A stretch of DNA of 24,126 bases. Origin: a virus. Under the pieces are notes generated by a model, which saw only the letters and a program-made list of their open reading frames with translations, was not told the DNA's origin and made no database searches. Position 1 is the stretch's first letter. Each line of letters starts with the position of its first letter. The translations under genes were made by a program, and so were the position numbers. Shown here in pieces: positions 15,319 through 23,697 of this stretch. The DNA lies in the IMG/VR virus record IMGVR_UViG_3300020439_002272, positions 1 through 24,126 of that record, one strand, 5' to 3'.

Positions 15319-15484
15319 GTATTCGACTACATGTGAAAGCGTAGAGGAGACACATCTTGACAGATGTAAAAATGTCTGTTATAATAATCGCAAACAACAA
15401 CGATTATACCTCAGCACAAGTGGCTTTGGCCGCTTAATTGCTACGGGCTTTTCTGGTTGTGCCTGGGAACAGAAACAACCAATA
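15307..15484 (+). ncRNA. ssrA: Permuted tmRNA, coding piece (mRNA-like domain)
   Basis: This is the 5' part of the two-piece tmRNA. GGGGGTG (15307-15313) is the acceptor-stem strand, followed by the D-loop-like TTTAGGTATTCGAC, close to the near-universal tmRNA signature. A PK1-like pseudoknot can be drawn: stem ACATC/GATGT (15352-15356 with 15363-15367), whose loop GACA (15359-15362) pairs with TGTC (15373-15376). The tag frame follows, then a hairpin GGTTGT/ACAACC (15455-15460 with 15475-15480) enclosing CTG-GGAA-CAG, resembling the CUGG-AACAG loop I recall from alphaproteobacterial two-piece tmRNAs. Known biology: tmRNA with SmpB rescues stalled ribosomes and tags the nascent protein for proteolysis. 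The 3' end is approximate. The next gene starts 20 bases later, so both probably share one primary transcript. Confidence 0.87.
15390..15437 (+). other. tmRNA proteolysis-tag reading frame
   Basis: From the resume codon GCA at 15390 the frame reads ANNNDYTSAQVALAA and stops at TAA (15435-15437). The start AN plus acidic/polar residues and the end ALAA match known tags, whose terminal hydrophobic residues are recognised by ClpXP-type proteases. The style (AN.D....ALAA) resembles alphaproteobacterial tags more than cyanobacterial ones. The resume codon is inferred by analogy. Confidence 0.85.
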
Positions 15485-15503
15485 ACATTTCATGTGAAAA
15501 ATT

Positions 15504-18212
15504 ATGCAAAAACTTCTATATGTGACACCCCATTTATCTACAGGTGGGGCACCTCAATATCTTTTACGAAAATTAGAACTACTATTAAATGATTATGATA
15601 TTCATGTCATCGAGTTTCAAGATTTTGGCATTTTTAGGGTGCAGAAAGATCAAATAATAGATCTGCTCAAAAATCCATTGATAACACTTGGAGATGACAA
15701 ATATGAAATCATGACTCATATCAAAAATATAAGACCTGATATCATTCATTTTGAGGAAATGCCAGAATTGTTTAGTATTTCTGATGAGTTATCTCACCTC
15801 ATTTATCATCCAAACAGACAATATAAAATTTTTGAGACTTCTCATGATTCGTCTTTTGATCCTGGCAATAAAAAATTCTTTCCAGATAAATTCTTATTCT
15901 GTAGTGATAATCAATTGATAAAATTTAGATCGGTTGATGTTCCTGCCTGTGTCATAGAATATCCAGAATACAATTATAAAAGAAAAGATAGAGATCAAGG
16001 ATTGAGATCTCTTGGATTAGATCCTGAATATAAACATGTGTTAAATGTAGGACTGTTTACTGCAAGAAAAAATCAAGGTGAAATATTTGAGTATGCACGA
16101 CAATTAGAAAATGAAAAAATACAATTTCATTTTATTGGTAATCAAGCGCCCAATTTCAAGAATTATTGGGAACCGTTGATGAATGATAAGCCTGACAATT
16201 GTAACATATGGGGTGAACGTAAAGATGTAGAAAATTTTTATTCCTGTATGGATTTGTTTTTATTCACATCAAGAGGGCATGATGGAGATAAAGAGACTAA
16301 TCCTCTCGTATTAAAAGAAGCCGTAAGTTGGAATATACCAATTCTCATGCATAAAATAGATTCATACCTAGACAAATATGATAGAAAGGCAACGTACTTG
16401 TCTTCTAATAACAAATTAAATTTTCTTAAAATTAAAAATGTCTTAGGTCTGAATGACGGTGATATAGAATGTTTTACAGATTTTGACGGAGACATATCAA
16501 AACAGGTAAGAGTAAATTTTAATTTTTCAGATAGAGCATTTGATGCGTTGAAAGATAAATTAATCTGTGTATATGATAGTAGAAATAAACTTTGCATTAT
16601 GCGTAGTAAGGTAATGTCACCAAATATGTTTTGTATACCAAGTCCTCTTGCGAGTTTAGTCGATGGTTATGATGTTAAAATTTTTAATGCTAACGAAAAT
16701 TATTTTTCTAATTTAAGAGATGTACATCAAAATAGAATAGATGATCACCATTTACTATATCAAAAGAATTTTTCATTTCATCGTGAAATACCAAGTGTAG
16801 TAGTAAAAGACAAGGAAATAAAAGTTGTTGGTATTGACGATGATCCATCATCATGGTTTACAATGAATGAGGTATTCATTTCTAAAATTTATAAGAAAAT
16901 GAATATACAAAAAAACGATATTGTTTTAGACATTGGTGGTCATTATGGATTCTTCTCATTATATGCGTTGGATAAAGATGCTAAAGAAGTTCATGTCATT
17001 GAACCTTCACATACAAATTATAAGATACTATCAAAAAATTTAAGAGGATTTGATAATGTCAAAAAATATAATTGTGCTTTAAGTGAAGATGTTGGTGAAA
17101 AAGAATTTATTCTTGTTGGTCCAAGTAGTACAAACACATTCTATGAAAGTTACAATACACAAAATGAAAACCCAACCTCGCTTGGACAAACAAAAAAGGT
17201 GCAGGTGAACACGATGAATTTTGATCATTTTATCAAAAACAATAATATCGATAGAATAGATGCAATAAAGATTGATTGTGAAGGAGCAGAATGGGATATT
17301 TTTCCAACAATATCTGATGACTTTCTTAAATATAAAGTTAGAAAGATAAGTGCAGAATTGCATCAATTTAATAATGAAAAAGATTTAGAACATCATTACA
17401 AACGAAGTGAGCAATTAGAAGAAAGACTAATCAAATTAGGTTATGATGTTGAACGAGAACATGTTACAAGTAATCAACCAGATGAAAATGGTTTAGGACA
17501 AATATGGGCAAAAAGATATCCAAAAATTAAAGTTGTTCATATGCTCTGCACTACAGAAGGTCAGCGTGAAAAAGAAAGTATAAAACACATTAATCGTTTA
17601 CTTGATGTTTCTAATTGGGTTTATGAGCAATCGATGAATAAAAGATTTACAGATCTGCCTCCTGCAGATACTTGTGCAAGACCAGATGTGGTTCAGTTAG
17701 AACCTGGAGATTATAAATTGACAGGTGCCCATTATGGAAATTTTATGGCACATCGTAGAGTCTTTGAGGAACATATGACAGATGACTATGATGCTATTTT
17801 ATTTTGTGAATGTGATGCTATTTTTATTAAACCTCCAGAAGAAGTATATAAAATAATAATTGACAGTTACGATGATTTAATGTATAATAATCTTAATTAT
17901 ATGTCATTTGGCAAACGTATACCTGATTGGCATTATGATGAATATGAATCATTTGGAGTAACTGATAGAATGTCAGAGGCACATTGTTATCTTGTACCAA
18001 CAAGCAAAAAACAATACTTTATTGATAAGTTTGAGAGTACAGGTTGGGACACTTATGACCTTTGGCTTAATTCGTTTGTTTTTCCTGATAAAAAATGCGG
18101 TATAGTTAAACAACCAATATCAATACAATGTTCAGGTGATTCATATCTAGATAAATCTCATAAAGACGGTACAACATTATTAAAAGAGGGTGATATAACA
18201 TATGAGTTGTGA
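15504..18212 (+). CDS. Trifunctional fusion: GT4 glycosyltransferase - FkbM methyltransferase - GT-A-like glycosyltransferase
   Basis: A 902-residue protein starting MQKLLYVTPHLSTGGAPQYL, a classic GT4/GT-B N-terminus. Residues 1-290 are GT4-like: NVGLFTARKNQGEI (181-194), and TNPLVLKEAV (265-274) carrying the E-x7-E-type region. About 445-670 is an FkbM-type methyltransferase: DIVLDIGGHYGFFSLYALD (472-490) as SAM loop, VHVIEPS (496-502) and IDAIKIDCEGAEW (585-597). About 675-902 is a GT-A-like domain: VVHMLCTTEGQREKESIKHI (677-696) and AILFCECDAIF (764-774) as D-x-D equivalent. Residues 300-440 link the first two. No membrane segment. It probably extends and O-methylates one glycan in a single polypeptide (inference). 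It starts just after the tmRNA and overlaps the next gene by 11 bases. Confidence 0.82.
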   Translation: MQKLLYVTPHLSTGGAPQYLLRKLELLLNDYDIHVIEFQDFGIFRVQKDQIIDLLKNPLITLGDDKYEIMTHIKNIRPDIIHFEEMPELFSISDELSHLIYHPNRQYKIFETSHDSSFDPGNKKFFPDKFLFCSDNQLIKFRSVDVPACVIEYPEYNYKRKDRDQGLRSLGLDPEYKHVLNVGLFTARKNQGEIFEYARQLENEKIQFHFIGNQAPNFKNYWEPLMNDKPDNCNIWGERKDVENFYSCMDLFLFTSRGHDGDKETNPLVLKEAVSWNIPILMHKIDSYLDKYDRKATYLSSNNKLNFLKIKNVLGLNDGDIECFTDFDGDISKQVRVNFNFSDRAFDALKDKLICVYDSRNKLCIMRSKVMSPNMFCIPSPLASLVDGYDVKIFNANENYFSNLRDVHQNRIDDHHLLYQKNFSFHREIPSVVVKDKEIKVVGIDDDPSSWFTMNEVFISKIYKKMNIQKNDIVLDIGGHYGFFSLYALDKDAKEVHVIEPSHTNYKILSKNLRGFDNVKKYNCALSEDVGEKEFILVGPSSTNTFYESYNTQNENPTSLGQTKKVQVNTMNFDHFIKNNNIDRIDAIKIDCEGAEWDIFPTISDDFLKYKVRKISAELHQFNNEKDLEHHYKRSEQLEERLIKLGYDVEREHVTSNQPDENGLGQIWAKRYPKIKVVHMLCTTEGQREKESIKHINRLLDVSNWVYEQSMNKRFTDLPPADTCARPDVVQLEPGDYKLTGAHYGNFMAHRRVFEEHMTDDYDAILFCECDAIFIKPPEEVYKIIIDSYDDLMYNNLNYMSFGKRIPDWHYDEYESFGVTDRMSEAHCYLVPTSKKQYFIDKFESTGWDTYDLWLNSFVFPDKKCGIVKQPISIQCSGDSYLDKSHKDGTTLLKEGDITYEL

Positions 18213-19269
18213 AGACTCTATAGTATGCATACATGCACATCTAAGTGATGAAGAGAGAATAAGAGTTTGTCTTGAATTTGTCAGAAAAATAAAATCGTTT
18301 GGATATGATGTAATCGTTACATCTCATACTCAAGCGACAAAAGAATTTCAAGAAGAAGTCGATTATTTTGTTTATGATAAAGATAATATTGTTTTATCTG
18401 ATGTACAGTATCTAGGCTGGATGACATGGTATGCACCTAATTATGATTTGACATCAAAAGAATTTTGTTCATATAATACAGTATTGGCGGTTTTTAGGTT
18501 GATGTATATTGGAACAATGTATGCAAAATTATTAGGTAAATCAAAAATACATTTATTTGATTACGATGGTTTGTTAGAGAAACCTGATGAATTAATTATT
18601 AATGAAAACAAAATAGATAATGGTTTAGACGGTGTATTTTACTATTGGCAAAACGAAAAGACTGTTGATGACGGCAGAGGTTACGACACAACTGTAACGA
18701 CAAAATTACAAACGACAACTAGATTTATTTCGGCAAGAGTTGATTTTTTACTAGAAAGATTTGAGAAATTAAAAAGCGTTGAAGCACAAAAAAATATATT
18801 AAATGAATTTAGTTTTTTAGTAGGTGAAGAATTTTTTGCATATGCTTTTGGTTTAACAACATATAATGGAAACGATAAGAATACAAACGTAGAATTGTTA
18901 CCTTTTGTAGATAATTTAGAAAGGATGGGTATGATTCAGGATAGAATTCATACTCATCAAGATTTTTCATGGGTGGCATTAACACTTCCTGATAAAGTGA
19001 TTAATTCTATAGTAAATCCTGTGCCAAATTTTCTATTCATGATGAATCCCCACAAGCCAACAAAATATCAAGTGTTTCTAGACAAGAATGAAAAACCTTT
19101 TTTCACTTTTGAGGCATTAAAATATAATTATAATTTACTTCAGATATATGGTAATCCTGTTGTTGATGTATACTGTGATGATAAGCATTTTAGAACATAT
19201 GATCTCAAAGATTCAAGCACATTAGAGAGATTAGAAATTTGTAACACCCTTTATTTTAAGAACACATGA
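18202..19269 (+). CDS. Glycosyltransferase-like protein (GT-A type)
   Basis: A 355-residue protein; GAGGG lies 12 bases before the ATG, inside the end of the preceding gene. The N-terminus IVCIHAHLSDEERIRVCLEF leads to GYDVIVTSHT, and LLGKSKIHLFDYDGLLEKPD places a D-x-D motif (D120/D122), the layout of GT-A enzymes in marine phage glycan islands. Later segments (FISARVDFLLERF, FLVGEEFFAYAF) suit an acceptor-binding half. The last 80 residues (FLFMMNPHKPTKYQVFLDKN) look like a beta-sandwich appendix, possibly for substrate binding. Donor and acceptor are unknown. Its last four bases overlap the start of the giant glycosyltransferase gene, so stoichiometric co-expression is likely. Confidence 0.62.
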   Translation: MSCEDSIVCIHAHLSDEERIRVCLEFVRKIKSFGYDVIVTSHTQATKEFQEEVDYFVYDKDNIVLSDVQYLGWMTWYAPNYDLTSKEFCSYNTVLAVFRLMYIGTMYAKLLGKSKIHLFDYDGLLEKPDELIINENKIDNGLDGVFYYWQNEKTVDDGRGYDTTVTTKLQTTTRFISARVDFLLERFEKLKSVEAQKNILNEFSFLVGEEFFAYAFGLTTYNGNDKNTNVELLPFVDNLERMGMIQDRIHTHQDFSWVALTLPDKVINSIVNPVPNFLFMMNPHKPTKYQVFLDKNEKPFFTFEALKYNYNLLQIYGNPVVDVYCDDKHFRTYDLKDSSTLERLEICNTLYFKNT

Positions 19270-22200
19270 AACCAAAAGTAAGTGTATTAGTGCAAACATG
19301 TGACAACTATTCTCATTTTTGGGAAGGTTGGTATACAATGTTTAATCGTTTCTGGGATTTTGATTTAGATTGGCAGATTTATTTTTGTAGTGAAGAGAGA
19401 GATTTCCCTTATCAAGATGATAGAATCAAACAACTTAAAACTGGTAAGAGTAAACAATATTGGGGTGTTGAAGAACGAGAGTGGATTCAAGATTGGTACG
19501 GTAAGCCAAAACAGATAGATGAAGGTTGGAGTGACAGATTAATTTATATGTTAGAGAATGTAGATACCGATTACATTTTTTACATGCAAGAAGATCAGTG
19601 GCCAAAATTTAAGATTGATAAAGAACTGTTTTCAGATCTTGCAAGTTTTTGTTATTCATATGATGTTGATGCTCTTAAATTACATAGAGTCATAAGATTA
19701 GATCATGTAGTACCAAAACGTAAGACAGACATATACATTAGAGATAAAAAACTCATACAATGGGGGCCAGAAAACGATTGGTTAGTGAGTCATCAACCTA
19801 CACTATGGAAACGTGAATTTCTACTAGATTTGCAGATTAAAGGTGAAGGTTTTAGAGATAATGAATATGCAGGTACAGATAGATTAAGAGAAAAATATAA
19901 AGATAATTTTCCTAAGATCTATAGTTATAATCACGATTGGTTTTATGAAAGGTCGGCCGCATCTCGTGGTGAATGGGTTGAACCAGTGCAGTGGGAGTTC
20001 GATGAAGTCAAACATGAAATTGATGTTGAGACAAGATATGAATTGTTAAAACCAAAACACAAACCTAAAAGTAAAGGTCTTAAATTATCGTTAGTCACAT
20101 CATGTTTTAATGCTGAACATTTTATTGATGAATTGGCTGAAACGGTCATATCTCAAAACTATGATAATTGGGAATGGATTGTTGGTGATGATTTTTCTGA
20201 TGATAATACTTTCCAGAAATTACTCGATTTGCAAAATCGAGATCCAAGAATCCGAGTAGCATTTCCTAAACATAAAAAACAAATGTGGTGGAATCCTCAA
20301 GAGTTTGCTACAGGAGATATTGTATGCCATTTAGATGCTGATGACAAATTGCTTCCAAATTGTTTTGAGAAGATCAATTATTACTTTAGAATTTTTCCTG
20401 AAGTTGTTTTAATGCATTTCAATGCCAACAAATATAATGATACTTTACCGAACGGTCCTAATCAAACATTTGAGAAGTATAAAGATAATGTTTACATGAC
20501 CACTGATAATGATTCTTTTCTTGAGGGGTTTGAGAAATTATGGCCATTGAGAAGTAGTATATTTGGTTATCTTAGAATTTTTCGTAACATTCCTGGATTA
20601 CATTTTCCTGTTCATGAAGATGGCGATGCTTGTTCATCTAATGATGGACAATGGTTACTAATGCTTGAAGAACGTGGAAAATGGTTGACAATACCAAGAA
20701 CAGTTTATGTAGCGAGAGAGCATGGTGCATCAGAAAATTTTACAAGATGGAATCAAAGAGGCGAGGCACAATTAGCAATTGATGCGAGAAAGAGAAGACA
20801 GGAATTTCACATTGAATACCCCAGAAATCTAAAGTATTTTGATGAGATTTATAATTTAGCCGAGTCTACTTATACTACATCATTTAATTGGGCAACAGAA
20901 CCACAAGTAGTTTCATTCATTAACTATCAACTCAACGACATAAAAAAAGATAAAGCAAAAAAATTGTTTTTTGATCATGATATTAACTTTGACTACTATC
21001 ATGAGAATGTAAATTATTACTTTGTGCAAATACAACTTGATACAACTCCTAGAGATTTTCAATATATTATAACAGAAATAAAAAATAGATCATCCAACAA
21101 TTATGAATTGGTCGTATTTTGTGAGAATAAAAATTTACATTTTAATTTGAGAACAGGTGAAGATAATATTAATTTAATATACGAATTGATGTTATCAAAT
21201 GGATATCAATTTAATTTTTTCGAGCAATTGAACAGATATCATATTGTCTCAATGAAAAATTTTGATGAGCCAAAAATTGAGGTGCAAGAAAATTTTGAGA
21301 TAGAGCATGTAGAAAAAAAGGTTGAACAGTCAGACATTCTTAATATAATGCAAGTACATGTCGGTTGTGGTATAGATATTCCGCCAAAAACATATGGAGG
21401 TTTAGAAGAGGTGATATACCATTATATAAGAATGGCAGAACATAATGGACATAATGTTGAACTTAAATGGCTTGACGATATTACGCAAGCAGATCTTGAT
21501 CATTATGATATTTTTCATGTACATACTGGTGGGTTTTCTGATCTAGTTAAAGACAGATGTATCCCTTACATATTTACAACGCATGATGTACATCCATGGA
21601 TTAACGGTAAAGATTCTTGGTATTATCAAGTCAATAATGAATCTATAAAAAACTCGCTTTTCTCTTTAATTCCTTGTGATCATCTCATACCGTATTATGA
21701 TACACCAGAAAAACTTAGGAAACTAGATCATGGTGTTGATTCTAATTTTTTCTTTCCTACAAACAATAAAAAAGATAAACCAAAACTTGTATGTGTAGGT
21801 GGTGGAGATGACAGAAAAGGTTTTCATCTAGCAATACTTGCGGCCAAAGAATTAGGTATGCCAATTACAATTGTGGGACCTGATAGTATTCACGAAAACT
21901 ATAATGATGTATTCTATAAAGTTAAGAATGCATGTAAAAATGACATAGAAATAAATCAAACTGGTAATGTTGATAAGCATCAACTAAGAAAAATTCTAAA
22001 TGAGCATGATATAATAATTCATCCGTCATCAATTGAAACAGGACAACCTTGTCTTGCAGTTTTAGAAGCAATGTCTTGTGGTTTGCCGTGTGTCGGAACA
22101 ATGCAAGATGATGTAACAGTACCAGGATTGATAGAGTGTACAAGAGAAGTAGATACAATCGTGAGCGGTGTAAAGACAGTTCTTGACGATTATGATAATC

Positions 22201-23480
22201 ACTCTAAAAATGCTAGAAATTTTGCAATTGAACGAGATTGGGAAAATATTTTTAAGAAACTTGAACCTTATTATTATGAGGCAAGAGAATTAAAAAATAC
22301 AAAACCTTTTAGCATGAAAGATAGATTGCAGTTTGCATACAATGAAACTGAATTTAAGAAAAAGGAATCTAAAGCAGATCATAACAATATTGATATTAAG
22401 TTTTCACCAAACCCAATTGTTGAAATTACTGGTCTACATCCGAAAGAATACGAAGTAACTTTTAAGAACAAAGAAAATGGAGGAACTGTTTACAGTAATG
22501 TAATAAACACAAACAATTGGTGCGGATCAAATATACAATATTTTATTCCATGGCATATAATAGTAAAAGAGAAAGACGGTCCAATTATAAAAGAACATAT
22601 TATGGATCTCAATAAAGAAGCCGTGTATATTTATTTTGATTCTGGTGCTATGGGTGATAACTTAGCATGGATAGGTTCAGTAAATCAATTTCAACAGAAA
22701 CATAAATGTAAGGTATATTGTTTTACTTTCTTCAACGAACTATTTAGAGAAAAATATCCAAATATAGAATTTGTTGATGATCATAATAATTTTCAACATA
22801 GCGACAAATTTACTTACAAATATTGGATTGGATGGCTTAATTCTGATTCTGGCAGATGTCCAATTGATACAAAAAAGGTTCCACTACAAGAAGTATCATC
22901 TACAATATTAGGTCTTGACTATGTGGAAGAACGTGCTAAAATAACTATCAACGAATTAGAAGCAGAATTGCAAAACCCATATGTCTGTATTGGAATGCAA
23001 TCAACTGCACAAGCAAAATATTGGAATTACGAAGGAGGTTGGAATGAAATAGTTGAATATCTTAAATCAAAAAATTATGATGTTGTATGTGTAGATAAAC
23101 ATCAAGTCTTTGGTGCAGGCAATTATATGAATCATGCACCTGATGGTGTGATACATCGACATGAAAGAACACTGGATCAAACTATTGCAACAATTAATGG
23201 TTGTGAATTTTTTATAGGACTAGGTTCAGGATTATCATGGCTTGCTTGGGCATTAGAAAAACCTGTAGTTTTAATTTCAGGTTTTAGCGAACCTTATTCT
23301 GAATTTGCAATAGATTGTGAAAGAGTGCATAATGATTCAGTATGTAACAGTTGTTATAATCGTCACACTTTTGATCCTGGTAAATGGGATTGGTGTCCAG
23401 ATAATAATGATTTTGTATGTACAAAAAGTATTACGCCAGAAATGGTTAAACATTCAATTGATAAAATTATAAATGCTTAA
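19266..23480 (+). CDS. Giant four-module glycosyltransferase: GT-A - GT2 - GT4 - TibC/Aah-like O-heptosyltransferase
   Basis: A 1404-residue protein in an ATGA overlap with the previous gene. Module 1 (1-260): GT-A-like, VSVLVQTCDNYSHFWEGWY and YIFYMQEDQWP. Module 2 (272-550): GT2, LSLVTSCFNAEHFIDEL, DDFSDDNT and HLDADDKLLPN (D-x-D at 357-359). Residues 560-690 form a linker domain. Module 3 (691-1010): GT4, PKTYGGLEEVIYHY, GGGDDRKGFHLAI and CLAVLEAMSCGLP (E933). Module 4 (about 1040-1404) resembles autotransporter strand-loop-strand O-heptosyltransferases (TibC/Aah, GT9-like): FDSGAMGDNLAWIGSV, with D1131 a candidate catalytic Asp; FIGLGSGLSWLAWALEKPVV; and four cysteines C1360-x2-C1363-x13-C1377-x7-C1385 ending FVCTKSITPEMV. 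Known relatives bind iron through such cysteines and use ADP-heptose. The phage substrate is unknown. Confidence 0.83.
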   Translation: MKPKVSVLVQTCDNYSHFWEGWYTMFNRFWDFDLDWQIYFCSEERDFPYQDDRIKQLKTGKSKQYWGVEEREWIQDWYGKPKQIDEGWSDRLIYMLENVDTDYIFYMQEDQWPKFKIDKELFSDLASFCYSYDVDALKLHRVIRLDHVVPKRKTDIYIRDKKLIQWGPENDWLVSHQPTLWKREFLLDLQIKGEGFRDNEYAGTDRLREKYKDNFPKIYSYNHDWFYERSAASRGEWVEPVQWEFDEVKHEIDVETRYELLKPKHKPKSKGLKLSLVTSCFNAEHFIDELAETVISQNYDNWEWIVGDDFSDDNTFQKLLDLQNRDPRIRVAFPKHKKQMWWNPQEFATGDIVCHLDADDKLLPNCFEKINYYFRIFPEVVLMHFNANKYNDTLPNGPNQTFEKYKDNVYMTTDNDSFLEGFEKLWPLRSSIFGYLRIFRNIPGLHFPVHEDGDACSSNDGQWLLMLEERGKWLTIPRTVYVAREHGASENFTRWNQRGEAQLAIDARKRRQEFHIEYPRNLKYFDEIYNLAESTYTTSFNWATEPQVVSFINYQLNDIKKDKAKKLFFDHDINFDYYHENVNYYFVQIQLDTTPRDFQYIITEIKNRSSNNYELVVFCENKNLHFNLRTGEDNINLIYELMLSNGYQFNFFEQLNRYHIVSMKNFDEPKIEVQENFEIEHVEKKVEQSDILNIMQVHVGCGIDIPPKTYGGLEEVIYHYIRMAEHNGHNVELKWLDDITQADLDHYDIFHVHTGGFSDLVKDRCIPYIFTTHDVHPWINGKDSWYYQVNNESIKNSLFSLIPCDHLIPYYDTPEKLRKLDHGVDSNFFFPTNNKKDKPKLVCVGGGDDRKGFHLAILAAKELGMPITIVGPDSIHENYNDVFYKVKNACKNDIEINQTGNVDKHQLRKILNEHDIIIHPSSIETGQPCLAVLEAMSCGLPCVGTMQDDVTVPGLIECTREVDTIVSGVKTVLDDYDNHSKNARNFAIERDWENIFKKLEPYYYEARELKNTKPFSMKDRLQFAYNETEFKKKESKADHNNIDIKFSPNPIVEITGLHPKEYEVTFKNKENGGTVYSNVINTNNWCGSNIQYFIPWHIIVKEKDGPIIKEHIMDLNKEAVYIYFDSGAMGDNLAWIGSVNQFQQKHKCKVYCFTFFNELFREKYPNIEFVDDHNNFQHSDKFTYKYWIGWLNSDSGRCPIDTKKVPLQEVSSTILGLDYVEERAKITINELEAELQNPYVCIGMQSTAQAKYWNYEGGWNEIVEYLKSKNYDVVCVDKHQVFGAGNYMNHAPDGVIHRHERTLDQTIATINGCEFFIGLGSGLSWLAWALEKPVVLISGFSEPYSEFAIDCERVHNDSVCNSCYNRHTFDPGKWDWCPDNNDFVCTKSITPEMVKHSIDKIINA

Positions 23481-23697
23481 AATAATATCTCCCCAAGACT
23501 TCACAATAACAATAGAACATATAAAAAAGTCAAAAAATATGACTTATATGGACGCTATTCAATATTATTGTGAACAAAACAATATAGAACTTGAAACTAT
23601 TGGTAAACTTGTACAAGGCGCCTTGAAATCGAAAGTAAGAGAAGAAGCAGAGAATTTACATTTTCTACCTAAACCAACACGTATACCTGGACTATGA
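23473..23697 (+). CDS. 33: gp33-like late transcription coactivator
   Basis: A 74-residue protein whose sequence (ISPQDFTITIEHIKKSKNMT, YMDAIQYYCEQNNIE, LHFLPKPTRIPGL) matches the compact gp33-type proteins of T4-like marine phages; T4 gp33 itself is longer, at 112 residues. Known role: it bridges host RNA polymerase (beta flap) and the phage sliding clamp to activate transcription from TATAAATA late promoters, with the sigma55-type factor. Such octamers occur at 15093 and 15177 in this window. The ATG overlaps the end of the giant glycosyltransferase gene by 8 bases and the stop overlaps gene 59 as ATGA. The 33-59 adjacency is itself typical of T4-like genomes and supports the call. Confidence 0.85.
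   Translation: MLKIISPQDFTITIEHIKKSKNMTYMDAIQYYCEQNNIELETIGKLVQGALKSKVREEAENLHFLPKPTRIPGL

Noticed and set aside
15455-15480. GGTTGT/ACAACC hairpin as an intrinsic terminator
   Set aside because: No U-tract follows, and the hairpin fits the terminal stem of the tmRNA coding piece.
15311-15592. A 93-codon plus-strand ORF between the spacer and the 902-residue gene
   Set aside because: It covers the tmRNA coding piece and runs out of frame into a clear GT4 gene; the base pattern is explained by RNA structure and the tag frame.
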